DNA of 64,000 nt from Nordella sp. HKS 07 (GTDB lineage: Bacteria; Pseudomonadota; Alphaproteobacteria; Rhizobiales; Aestuariivirgaceae). A program made the position numbers and the translations under genes. A model generated the notes under the pieces. That model had not been told where the DNA came from. It was given only the letters and a program-made list of their open reading frames with translations, and ran no database searches. The stretch is from contig NZ_CP049258.1 of assembly GCF_011046735.1 (NCBI RefSeq), positions 744,001 to 808,000 of the forward strand, read 5' to 3'. Shown here one piece after another: positions 1-7,188 of this stretch (the stretch's first letter is position 1; the number at the start of each line of letters is the position of its first letter).

Positions 1-696
1 GCCTTTCGGGAACAGCACTTCCGACTGAAAGACGAAGCGGTCGCCGACCACCAGTATGTCTGAACGCTGGCTGAGAATCTTACGCAAGCGCCCAAAGAAC
101 TCGGAGCGATAGCGCGTCAGCTCCTGCACCCGTTGCGCCAACGCCGAATTGAGCCTCTTGCCGAGATCGATGATCTGGGCCTGGTCCGTGCGTGAGCGCG
201 ATTCGGCATCGGAGAGGAGACCCGAAAGCGCCGCGATCTGCCGGCGGAGCGCGGCAAGCTGCTGGTTCAGCAATTCGACCTTGGCCAAAGCATCGGCGGA
301 GAGCTGCTTTTCCTGGTCCAGCGCGGTGCGCAGGCCTGAGATGGTCGAGCCTGTGCTCTCACCCTTGGAGGCCTCGCCTTCGAGCTGAAGCGCCAGATTG
401 GTCGATTTGGCCTTTTCGGCATTGAGATCGTCGCCCAGCGTCGCGAGATTGAGCTCAAGCTCGGCCTTGGCCGATTTCTCCAGCGCCAGCAACTGGGTCA
501 GCTCTGCGATCTGCGAGCGCAATTGCCCAAGCGCGCTGTCCTGCCCCGAGATTTCGCGCGCCAGCAGGAACTGCGCCACGATGAAGACCGACAGGAGGAA
601 GGTGATGACGAGCAGGAGCTGCGCCATCGCGTCGACGAAGCCCGGCCAATATGGCGCATCGTCATGACGCCTTCGCCGGGAAAGGGCTTGCGCCAT
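1..696 (-). CDS. OmpA/MotB-like membrane protein (partial, 3' end off window)
   Basis: The frame is open from an ATG at 696 to the left edge (232 codons), so the C-terminus is missing. After a basic N-terminus there is one membrane helix at about residues 26-46 (LLLVITFLLSVFIVAQFLLA). A long Ala/Gln/Leu/Glu-rich coiled coil follows to about residue 200, then the start of a globular region (ILVVGDRFVFQSEVLFPKG) that resembles the entry into an OmpA-like peptidoglycan-binding domain. The gene begins 3 bases after the stop of the MotA-like gene, so the two are co-transcribed. The pair looks like a MotA/MotB- or TolQ/TolR-type stator, but no flagellar genes are nearby. The coiled coil is longer than in flagellar MotB. 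The OmpA assignment is inferred because the domain itself lies outside the window. Confidence 0.75.
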   Translation of the reverse strand, partial: MAQALSRRRRHDDAPYWPGFVDAMAQLLLVITFLLSVFIVAQFLLAREISGQDSALGQLRSQIAELTQLLALEKSAKAELELNLATLGDDLNAEKAKSTNLALQLEGEASKGESTGSTISGLRTALDQEKQLSADALAKVELLNQQLAALRRQIAALSGLLSDAESRSRTDQAQIIDLGKRLNSALAQRVQELTRYRSEFFGRLRKILSQRSDILVVGDRFVFQSEVLFPKG

Positions 697-699
697 AGC

Positions 700-1815
700 C
701 TATTCGTCCTCTACCGCGGCGGCGGTGCCGAACCGGCTCACCGGGCCTTGCGGTGGCTGCTTGGCGGTGCGCAGGATGAGCTTCTGCATCTCGTTCTGCT
801 GGACCTGCTGGGCCTGGGCCCATTGCCGCACGATCTTCTGCTCCTCGCGCATCTGCTGCACCAGGCTCGCCACCGCGTCGGCGAGCTTCTCCATCGATTC
901 GCCGTCCTGGGGAGAGAGCGTCGGCAAGCCCGGGGCGGAGAAGGATGAGGCAGGGGAGACGGCAGCGGGCGCCGACGACACCGGCTCGGCGGCAAGCGCC
1001 TCGTCAAGCGTCTGGTTGATGCGCTCGATGCCCTTCTGCAGGCCGGCCATGTCGAGCCTCAGATAGTGCGGCACGGTGAGGGTGCCGCTTTCACCCGCCT
1101 GGATATCGGTGATGGTGGAAAGCCAGTCTTCCAGGTCGTTGTAGAAGCGGTTCTGCGCCTGGCTGGCCTGCAATTCGAGGAAGCCCAGGATCAGCGAGCC
1201 GGCGAGGCCGAAGAGCGAGGACGAAAAGGCGAGGCCCATGCCCGATAGCGGCGCCTCGAGGCCGGTCTTGAGCTCCTCGAAGACGGTGGCCGACTGGGCC
1301 GAGGAGACATCGAGCGCCCGGATCGCGTCGCCGACCGAAGTGACGGTCTCGAGCAGGCCCCAGAAGGTGCCGAGCAGGCCGAGGAAAATCAGCAGGCCGA
1401 CCATGTAACGCGAGATGTCGCGGGCCTCGTCGAGGCGGGAGGCGATCGAATCGAGCAACGAGCGCATCGACAGGGGCGACAGCACGGTGCGGTTGGGCCG
1501 GTCGCGGAACAGCGTCGCCATCGGTCCCAGCAGCCGTGGCGTGTGAGTCGTCTCATGGGCCGGGTCGCTGATCTTGAAGCCGTTGACCCAGTTGATCTCC
1601 GGCCACAGCCGCAAGACAATGCGGAAGGAGTAGCCAACACCCAGAAGGAGGGCGCCGATAATCACCCCATTAAGGCCCGGATTGGCCATAAAGGCCCGCT
1701 GCATATGGGGAAAAAGCACGACCGCGAGGATGGTGACGACCAGCATGAACACCGTCATGCGGACGAGGTAGACTTTCGGGAGTTCGAGGACGGTATGCTC
1801 TTTGGCGTCGGTCAT
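700..1815 (-). CDS. MotA/TolQ/ExbB-family proton channel protein
   Basis: This 371-residue membrane protein has two helices near the N-terminus (about 17-35 and 48-65). A second pair lies around residues 138-165 (GLLIFLGLLGTFWGLLETV) and 195-222 (GLAFSSSLFGLAGSLILGFL), which is the conserved core of the MotA/TolQ/ExbB family. That family forms the proton pore that drives a peptidoglycan-anchored partner. The C-terminal part is Ala/Pro/Ser-rich and then Gln-rich, probably cytoplasmic. The OmpA/MotB-like gene starts 3 bases downstream, so the two should form one complex in the inner membrane. Automatic annotation would often call it flagellar MotA, but without flagellar neighbours a cell-envelope role is as likely. 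Confidence 0.8.
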   Translation of the reverse strand: MTDAKEHTVLELPKVYLVRMTVFMLVVTILAVVLFPHMQRAFMANPGLNGVIIGALLLGVGYSFRIVLRLWPEINWVNGFKISDPAHETTHTPRLLGPMATLFRDRPNRTVLSPLSMRSLLDSIASRLDEARDISRYMVGLLIFLGLLGTFWGLLETVTSVGDAIRALDVSSAQSATVFEELKTGLEAPLSGMGLAFSSSLFGLAGSLILGFLELQASQAQNRFYNDLEDWLSTITDIQAGESGTLTVPHYLRLDMAGLQKGIERINQTLDEALAAEPVSSAPAAVSPASSFSAPGLPTLSPQDGESMEKLADAVASLVQQMREEQKIVRQWAQAQQVQQNEMQKLILRTAKQPPQGPVSRFGTAAAVEDE

Positions 1816-1968
1816 GGGCGGCTTGGGAACCTCAGGGCGCGGTAAATGACTGTAAATCTAGACGATTGCGTGGCGGGTTAACAGCGCGACCGTAAAGCTT
1901 ATCCGGCGTCTCCTGAATTTCCGGACAGGGATCACCTATGTTCGCTGGCGTGGAAAGAGGGGGAGCTC

Positions 1969-2484
1969 ATGACCCTGTTGCCTTGGTTCGCATCTCCAGA
2001 GGCCGCGATGGCCCTGTGGATGGCGGCATCCGTTTCCGTGCCTGACGCAGCCACGCCCGCCGACAAAATGGAGGCCTATATCAAGGACTTGCCGCAAGCG
2101 AGACGCAGCTTGCTGGTCGAGAACTATGTCTGGGCCGGCCTGATGTTTCCGGGCTTCCTCAAATATCGCACACTGCCTCAAATCTACGTGTCCTGCCCAA
2201 AGGAAGGCTGCGCTCCTGCCGCCATCTACAATCTGGAGATCATTCACTCCTACGCGCCCGCCACTCTGGGCCGGCGTGCCGGTGCAGCCGATATGTCCGG
2301 AATCGAAATCTACGTGGCGCCGGAACCGAACGAGTTCAACCGGCGCGATCGCAACACCGATGCGCGGCTTCAACTGGATGCTCACATCACGGCCAAGACG
2401 ATTTTGAACTTCGACCCTGTCGCCTTCGGAAATGTTCCCGCCCCCAGCGCAGGCCAGGCACACCGTCCTATGGCTGGCTGCTAA
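1969..2484 (+). CDS. hypothetical protein, probably frameshifted near its 3' end
   Basis: The start at 1969 is preceded by a strong purine-rich ribosome binding site (agaggggg, about 4 bases upstream). The 171-residue product has a weakly hydrophobic N-terminus that could be a poor signal peptide (SVSVPDAATP) and no domain I recognise. In this frame it ends abruptly at 2484. The +1 frame continues as well-formed protein from about 2438 to a stop at 2602, including LWLAANTYLHGLAAIKPGDN and ending in CQSIGP. The likely switch point is the C-rich run at 2437-2446. The intact protein would be about 210 residues. A sequencing error and a genuine recent frameshift cannot be separated here. An open frame on the other strand (1936-2487) has no supporting signal. 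Confidence 0.45.
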   Translation: MTLLPWFASPEAAMALWMAASVSVPDAATPADKMEAYIKDLPQARRSLLVENYVWAGLMFPGFLKYRTLPQIYVSCPKEGCAPAAIYNLEIIHSYAPATLGRRAGAADMSGIEIYVAPEPNEFNRRDRNTDARLQLDAHITAKTILNFDPVAFGNVPAPSAGQAHRPMAGC

Positions 2485-2587
2485 CACCTATCTGCACGGC
2501 CTGGCGGCAATCAAGCCGGGTGACAATTATGAGAAAGCCCTGTCCGTTCTCGAGAACCGGTACGGGCTTACGGAGAGCCCGTGTCAG

Positions 2588-2636
2588 AGCATCGGACCGT
2601 AAGATGCGAAGTGGTTTTCGGATAACCTCATGCACA
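2588..2636. repeat. Hyphomicrobiales-type palindromic intergenic repeat (short copy)
   Basis: Reading the minus strand, this stretch matches the repeat at 26625-26674 over about 48 bases with few changes. Shared blocks include TTATCCGAAAACC, CTTCGCA and CGGTCCGATGCT. It overlaps the end of the second frame of the hypothetical gene at 1969-2602, so the repeat may have supplied that frame's stop. Confidence 0.6.
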
Positions 2637-3294
2637 ATTTACGTGGCGACACCTGCCAGCGGACTTGTGGGTGACCGCCTTTGCCAATTGAATTCGCGAA
2701 TCTCCGGCAACTGCTTCTCTTGGCACTGAGCTTTCCTGGCCATCTCGGATTCACCGTCGGCCAGACGAAAAATGTCTGCGTGAACTCTGGGATCACTTGA
2801 TCCCTTGCTTGCATTCTCGGGGCGTTGATGTGTCCCTGTTCCGCCAAAGCCCAATTGTGTTGCGCGCTCAGCTTCACGCGATCCGGCCGCATTCAATGGC
2901 CGGCCAGGGATGGTCTGTACATTCTCCGGCCGTGATGGAGTCCCGAGCGATTGACTTGCAGTTCCACCGCCTGTCGTCACGCCCGGCTCTGATGCGGTTT
3001 GTGCGGCATTCTCGAGACGATTACCCTCATCCTTCTTGTTCCACGCGCGTAGCAAAGCTTGTAGGATTTCACGGACTTTTCGGAGGCCGAGAGCCATTCG
3101 GTTGATCCTGTCGCAGTTCGGATAGAGGAGCCTCTTCGGTCAGACTCAGGAGTTGAAGTCCGAACGCAACTCCTCAACTTGATATTTCCAAATCCTACCG
3201 TCTGGCCCACGATGTCAAGCGCTCATCGCCGCCGTCGACGACGTCTTCACGGAGCGCGACACCATCGCGCTCGAATTCGAGTGCAATGAGGGCG
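2603..3294. other. gene-poor region with possible gene remnants
   Basis: About 690 bases lie between the hypothetical gene and pntB with no convincing complete gene. The minus-strand frame at 2639-3097 has low-complexity composition and no start signal. A hairpin is present at 3148-3174 (AGGAGTT and AACTCCT arms). On the plus strand, about 3222-3309 reads as good protein sequence (ALIAAVDDVFTERD, then EFECNEGVS) up to a TGA but has no start. It may be the 3' end of a decayed gene. Confidence 0.5.
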
Positions 3295-4692
3295 TCAGCC
3301 CATCGCCTTGACGATCTCTTCCGTCATCTTCTTGGCGTCGCCGAACAGCATCATGGTGTTGTCGCGGTAGAACAGCCCGTTGTCGATGCCGGCGTAGCCC
3401 GACGACATGCCGCGCTTGATGAACATCACCGTGTTCGCCTTCCACACTTCGAGCACCGGCATGCCGTAGATCGGCGAGGCGGGGTCGTCCTTGGCGGCGG
3501 GATTGGTCACGTCATTGGCACCGATGACGAAAGCGACGTCCGACTGGGCGAATTCCGAGTTGATGTCCTCGAGCTCGAACACCTCGTCATAAGGAACATT
3601 GGCCTCGGCCAGGAGCACGTTCATGTGGCCCGGCATGCGGCCCGCCACCGGATGGATGGCGTATTTGACCGTGACGCCCGCCTTCTTGAGATGGTCGGCC
3701 ATCTCGCGCAGAGCGTGCTGGGCCTGCGCCACCGCCATGCCATAGCCCGGCACGATGATGACCGAGCCGGCGTTTTTCATGATGAAGGCCGCGTCATCAG
3801 CCGAGCCCTGCTTGACGGGTCTGGCCTCGCCACCGCCCGCGGCCGCCGCGGTCTCACCGCCGAAGCCGCCGAGGATGACGCTGATGAAGGAGCGGTTCAT
3901 GCCCTTGCACATGATGTAGGACAGGATGGCGCCCGAGGAGCCGACCAAGGCGCCGGTTATGATGAGCGCGGTATTGGCGAGGGTGAAGCCGATGCCCGCC
4001 GCCGCCCAGCCCGAATAGGAATTGAGCATCGAGATGACCACCGGCATGTCGGCGCCGCCGATCGGCACGATGAGCAGGAAGCCGAGCACCAGGGCGATGA
4101 TGACGATGAGCCAGAAGGCCAAGGCGCTCTGGCCCGCGAAGAAGCTGTAGATGAAGACCAGGAGCGCCAAACCCAGCGCGATATTGATGAGATGCCGGCC
4201 CGGCAGGATGATCGGCTTGCCGCTCATCCGCCCGTCGAGCTTGAGGAAGGCGATGATCGAGCCGGTGAACGTCAGGGCGCCGATGGCGGCGCCGAGCGCC
4301 ATTTCGATGCGGCTCTGGGCGTGGATCTCACCATTGGTGGCGATGCCGAAGGCTTCCGGCGAATAATAGGCGGCGGCCGCCACGAAGACGGCGGCGAGCC
4401 CGACGAGGGAGTGAAAGGCGGCGACAAGCTGCGGCATCGCCGTCATGGCGATCCGCTTGGCGGTGACGGCGCCGATCGCGCCGCCGATCGCGATACCACC
4501 GATGATGAGCGCCCAGGCGAGCCCGCTCGCCGGTGCCGCGAGCAGCAGCGTCGTGATGATCGCCAGCCCCATGCCGATCATGCCGTAGAAATTGCCTTGC
4601 CGCGAGGATTCGGGGCTCGACAGTCCGCGCAGCGCCATGATGAACAAGGCACCGGAGACGAGATAGAGAAAGGCGGCGAGTGAAGCGCTCAT
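3295..4692 (-). CDS. pntB: NAD(P) transhydrogenase subunit beta
   Basis: PntB carries the beta part of the proton-translocating transhydrogenase, which reduces NADP+ with NADH using the proton motive force. The 465 residues match the family length. About nine membrane helices fill residues 1-270 (domain II). The NADP(H)-binding domain III covers about 290-465, with GYGMAVAQAQHALREMA, HPVAGRMPGHMNVLLAEA, IGANDVTNPAA and the near-C-terminal GYAGIDN all visible. It is the last gene of a five-gene operon and starts 2 bases after the stop of the upstream secreted-protein gene. Confidence 0.97.
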   Translation of the reverse strand: MSASLAAFLYLVSGALFIMALRGLSSPESSRQGNFYGMIGMGLAIITTLLLAAPASGLAWALIIGGIAIGGAIGAVTAKRIAMTAMPQLVAAFHSLVGLAAVFVAAAAYYSPEAFGIATNGEIHAQSRIEMALGAAIGALTFTGSIIAFLKLDGRMSGKPIILPGRHLINIALGLALLVFIYSFFAGQSALAFWLIVIIALVLGFLLIVPIGGADMPVVISMLNSYSGWAAAGIGFTLANTALIITGALVGSSGAILSYIMCKGMNRSFISVILGGFGGETAAAAGGGEARPVKQGSADDAAFIMKNAGSVIIVPGYGMAVAQAQHALREMADHLKKAGVTVKYAIHPVAGRMPGHMNVLLAEANVPYDEVFELEDINSEFAQSDVAFVIGANDVTNPAAKDDPASPIYGMPVLEVWKANTVMFIKRGMSSGYAGIDNGLFYRDNTMMLFGDAKKMTEEIVKAMG

Positions 4693-4694
4693 GA

Positions 4695-5261
4695 CTATTC
4701 CTTGACCAGCTCCATGGTGGCGTCCGGGAAGGCCACCGCTTCATATTCGGGATAAGCTTCGCGCAGAATGGCAACCTGTTGAGCATCGCTGCCGCGAACC
4801 AGATACCATAAGCCTTCGTCCTGAAGGGCAAGCGTCGCCGAGCGCATGAGGCTCTTGTCCTCGCCGCCGGTCGTCATCACCGTTTCGGTCGGAATGAGGA
4901 GATAGGGCGTCCCATCGGCGATCTGCCCCTGCTGGGCCTCGGCCATATTCATTGTGAAGGATTGAACACGCAGCGCTTCCAATGTCTGGCCGATGAGCTC
5001 GGCCAAGGTTTTCCGGATGTCGCTCTCGCTCACCTTGTCGTGTTCGGCCATCTTCCTGACGATGCGCGGCGGGATCGCCCGGACCAGGATCTGGAGATCC
5101 TTGCTTTCCATCGCCTTGTCGTATGTCTCCACGGCGGTGTTGAGCATGGTGTTCTCGGCGTCGGTCAGATCGCGTGCGGATGCGCTTTGCAGGCCGGCAA
5201 GACAGGAAAACGCGGCGATGGCCGCTAGAAGGTGCCCCCGCAATCCCCTCACATGTGGCAT
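4695..5261 (-). CDS. secreted hypothetical protein inside the pnt operon
   Basis: The 188-residue product starts at ATG 5261, which shares one base with the TGA of pntAB (TGATG). This coupling, together with a signal peptide (residues about 1-27, hydrophobic stretch LLAAIAAFSCLAGLQSASA), fixes the start even though the frame is open further upstream. The mature part begins DLTDAENTML. It is rich in charged helices and has a beta-like C-terminus (LQDEGLWYLVRGSDAQQVAI, AYPEYEAV). I do not recognise the family. Its position between pntAB and pntB, with 1-2 base junctions on both sides, means it is made together with the transhydrogenase. A periplasmic function linked to that enzyme is possible but unproven. 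Confidence 0.8.
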   Translation of the reverse strand: MPHVRGLRGHLLAAIAAFSCLAGLQSASARDLTDAENTMLNTAVETYDKAMESKDLQILVRAIPPRIVRKMAEHDKVSESDIRKTLAELIGQTLEALRVQSFTMNMAEAQQGQIADGTPYLLIPTETVMTTGGEDKSLMRSATLALQDEGLWYLVRGSDAQQVAILREAYPEYEAVAFPDATMELVKE

Positions 5262-5596
5262 CAGCGGCTCTTCGCGGACTTGGCGGCGGCCGGATCCTTC
5301 TTCTTGTACATCGCCAGCATGCGCTGGGTGACGAGGAATCCGCCGAAGATATTCACCGAGGCGAGGATGAGCGCCAGGAATCCGAAGATCATGGCGAGCG
5401 TCGAGCCAGACGCGATGGCGCCGGCGCCGACCGCGAGGAGTGCCCCCACCACGATCACCGAGGAGATCGCATTGGTGACCGACATCAGCGGCGTATGGAG
5501 TGCCGGCGTCACGTTCCACACCACGTAGTAGCCGACAAACACCGCCAGCACGAAGATCGCGAAAAGCGAGACGAAGGGATCGATCGCATGTTCCAT
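5261..5596 (-). CDS. pntAB: NAD(P) transhydrogenase subunit alpha, part 2
   Basis: This 111-residue membrane subunit carries the alpha part of the proton channel (domain II). Three to four hydrophobic helices are visible, including [20 protein letters not shown] and [20 protein letters not shown], with the characteristic [17 protein letters not shown] segment. The ATG at 5596 begins [10 protein letters not shown], typical of the family; upstream in-frame codons are discounted. In alphaproteobacteria the alpha subunit is split into two genes, as here. Its stop overlaps the start of the next gene by one base. Confidence 0.95.
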   Translation of the reverse strand: MEHAIDPFVSLFAIFVLAVFVGYYVVWNVTPALHTPLMSVTNAISSVIVVGALLAVGAGAIASGSTLAMIFGFLALILASVNIFGGFLVTQRMLAMYKKKDPAAAKSAKSR

Positions 5597-5609
5597 CGCG
5601 GCAAGCCCC

Positions 5610-6722
5610 TTATGATTTGAACATCTTGTGGACCAGCTCGCCGTCCTTGGCGACAAGCGTGCCGGTGATGATCTCATCCGCCCAATCGATATTGAGCGCC
5701 CCGTCCTTGATCAGGGGATCGAGGAAGTTCTGCAGATTCCTGGCGTAGAGCGGCGAGGCATTGCCGGCGAGGCGACCGGCAAGATTGAGATTGCCCATGA
5801 TCGTCACGCCCTTATGGATGACGACCTCGTCCGGTTTTGAGAGAGGACAGTTGCCGCCACGCTCGACCGCCAGATCGACGATCACCGAGCCGGGCTTCAT
5901 CGTCTCGACCATGTCCTGGGTCACCAGCACTGGCGCCGGCCTGCCCGGGATGAGGGCGGTGGTGATGACGATGTCCTGTGCTTTGATGTGCTCGGCAATG
6001 AGGGCCGCCTGCTTGGCTTTGTCCTCGTCAGACAACTCCCGCGCGTAGCCGCCCGCCGTCGCGGCGTCGGCGACATCGGCGAAGACGAATTTGGCGCCGA
6101 GACTCTTCACCTGCTCTTCCGTCGCCTTGCGCACGTCGGTCGCCGATACGATGGCCCCGAGCCGGCGCGCCGTGGCGATGGCCTGGAGGCCGGCGACGCC
6201 GACGCCCATGATGAAGACCTTGGCCGGCGGCACCGTGCCGGCCGCCGTCATCATCATCGGGAAGGCACGGCCGAATTGCGCTGCGGCATCGATCACCGCC
6301 TTGTACCCGGCGAGATTGGCCTGCGAGGAAAGCACGTCCATCGTCTGGGCGCGCGTGATGCGCGGCATCAGCTCCATGGCGAAGAGGGTGAGCCCCTGCC
6401 TGGCCAGCGCCTCGAGGCCCGGCCGGTCGCCATAGGGATCGAGGATGGCGGCCACCAGGGCGCCTCTCTTGAGCGGCTCCGTGGTCTGAACCTCGGGACG
6501 GCGGACGCTGAGCAGGATATCGGCGTCCTTGCGGACATCCGCGCCATTGCCGATTTTGGCACCGGCGCCGGCGAAGGCATCATCGGAAATGAACGCCCCC
6601 TTGCCCGCCCCGGCCTCGACGGCGACCTCGAAGCCCTTTTTGATGAAGGCTTTGATCGTGTCGGGCGTCGCCGCAACGCGGCTCTCGCCCGGGTAGGTTT
6701 CGGCTGAGACCGCGATCTTCAT
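5610..6722 (-). CDS. pntAA: NAD(P) transhydrogenase subunit alpha, part 1
   Basis: PntAA is the soluble NAD(H)-binding domain I of the transhydrogenase. The 370-residue protein starts [20 protein letters not shown], as usual for the alanine dehydrogenase/PNT N-domain. It contains the PNT signature region ([20 protein letters not shown], about 120-140) and the Rossmann segment [20 protein letters not shown] (about 168-187). It lies 13 bases upstream of pntAB in the same operon. Together with PntAB and PntB it forms the inner-membrane enzyme that supplies NADPH. Confidence 0.97.
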   Translation of the reverse strand: MKIAVSAETYPGESRVAATPDTIKAFIKKGFEVAVEAGAGKGAFISDDAFAGAGAKIGNGADVRKDADILLSVRRPEVQTTEPLKRGALVAAILDPYGDRPGLEALARQGLTLFAMELMPRITRAQTMDVLSSQANLAGYKAVIDAAAQFGRAFPMMMTAAGTVPPAKVFIMGVGVAGLQAIATARRLGAIVSATDVRKATEEQVKSLGAKFVFADVADAATAGGYARELSDEDKAKQAALIAEHIKAQDIVITTALIPGRPAPVLVTQDMVETMKPGSVIVDLAVERGGNCPLSKPDEVVIHKGVTIMGNLNLAGRLAGNASPLYARNLQNFLDPLIKDGALNIDWADEIITGTLVAKDGELVHKMFKS

Positions 6723-6734
6723 ATGTCGGAGGTC

Positions 6735-7022
6735 CTAGCCGACATTGACGGCGGTGATCAGTCCGAAAAGCACGAGAATGCCGGTCGAAAGCAGCCAACG
6801 CTGCGAGCCCGAACGGGCGTCGATCGTCACGGCGATGCAGCCGATGATGAGCCCGGCGAAACCGATGAAAACACTGAGCGACTTGCCGAAGGCGAAAGAG
6901 CTCAGCGCGACCAGCACATAGGCGCAGACGATGCCGAGCGCCACTGAACCGCGTATGAAGGCGCTATAGGTCCTGCGATGCGCGTCCAAATCCATATGGT
7001 GGTCCACTGACTGCTGCGCCAT
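6735..7022 (-). CDS. aa3-type cytochrome c oxidase subunit IV-like protein
   Basis: The 95-residue protein has the short soluble lead HHMDLDAHRRTYSAFI followed by three hydrophobic segments. The HxMDxxAHxxTYxxF-type lead is the hallmark of the small bacterial aa3 oxidase subunit IV family, although typical members have one helix and are shorter, so this is a longer form. It is the first gene of the operon, 12 bases before pntAA, and genes of this family commonly sit there in related genomes. The call rests on the N-terminal motif and the context. Confidence 0.75.
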   Translation of the reverse strand: MAQQSVDHHMDLDAHRRTYSAFIRGSVALGIVCAYVLVALSSFAFGKSLSVFIGFAGLIIGCIAVTIDARSGSQRWLLSTGILVLFGLITAVNVG

Positions 7023-7188
7023 GTCGGAAATCCCCTCAAAACCTTAGACTCTAGGGCAACTTACCTAGCCTAGAGCCTTACGCGCCGCAAGAACTGAGGC
7101 CCGGCGCGGCGATGAGTCCCATGAGTCGCCTTCAAAATCCCGCAAAGGAAGAGCAATATCCTCGTTGCTTCCCCGCCCCGGACGGCTC

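Noticed and set aside
1936-2487. A 183-codon minus-strand frame opposite the hypothetical gene
   Set aside because: No ribosome binding site and no domain; the plus-strand frame has a strong site and a protein-like continuation.
2639-3097. A 152-codon minus-strand frame in the gap before pntB
   Set aside because: Low-complexity composition, overlap with an intergenic repeat and no start signal.
3286-4683. A 465-codon plus-strand frame over pntB
   Set aside because: Composition is Asp/Arg/His-rich and mirrors pntB on the other strand.
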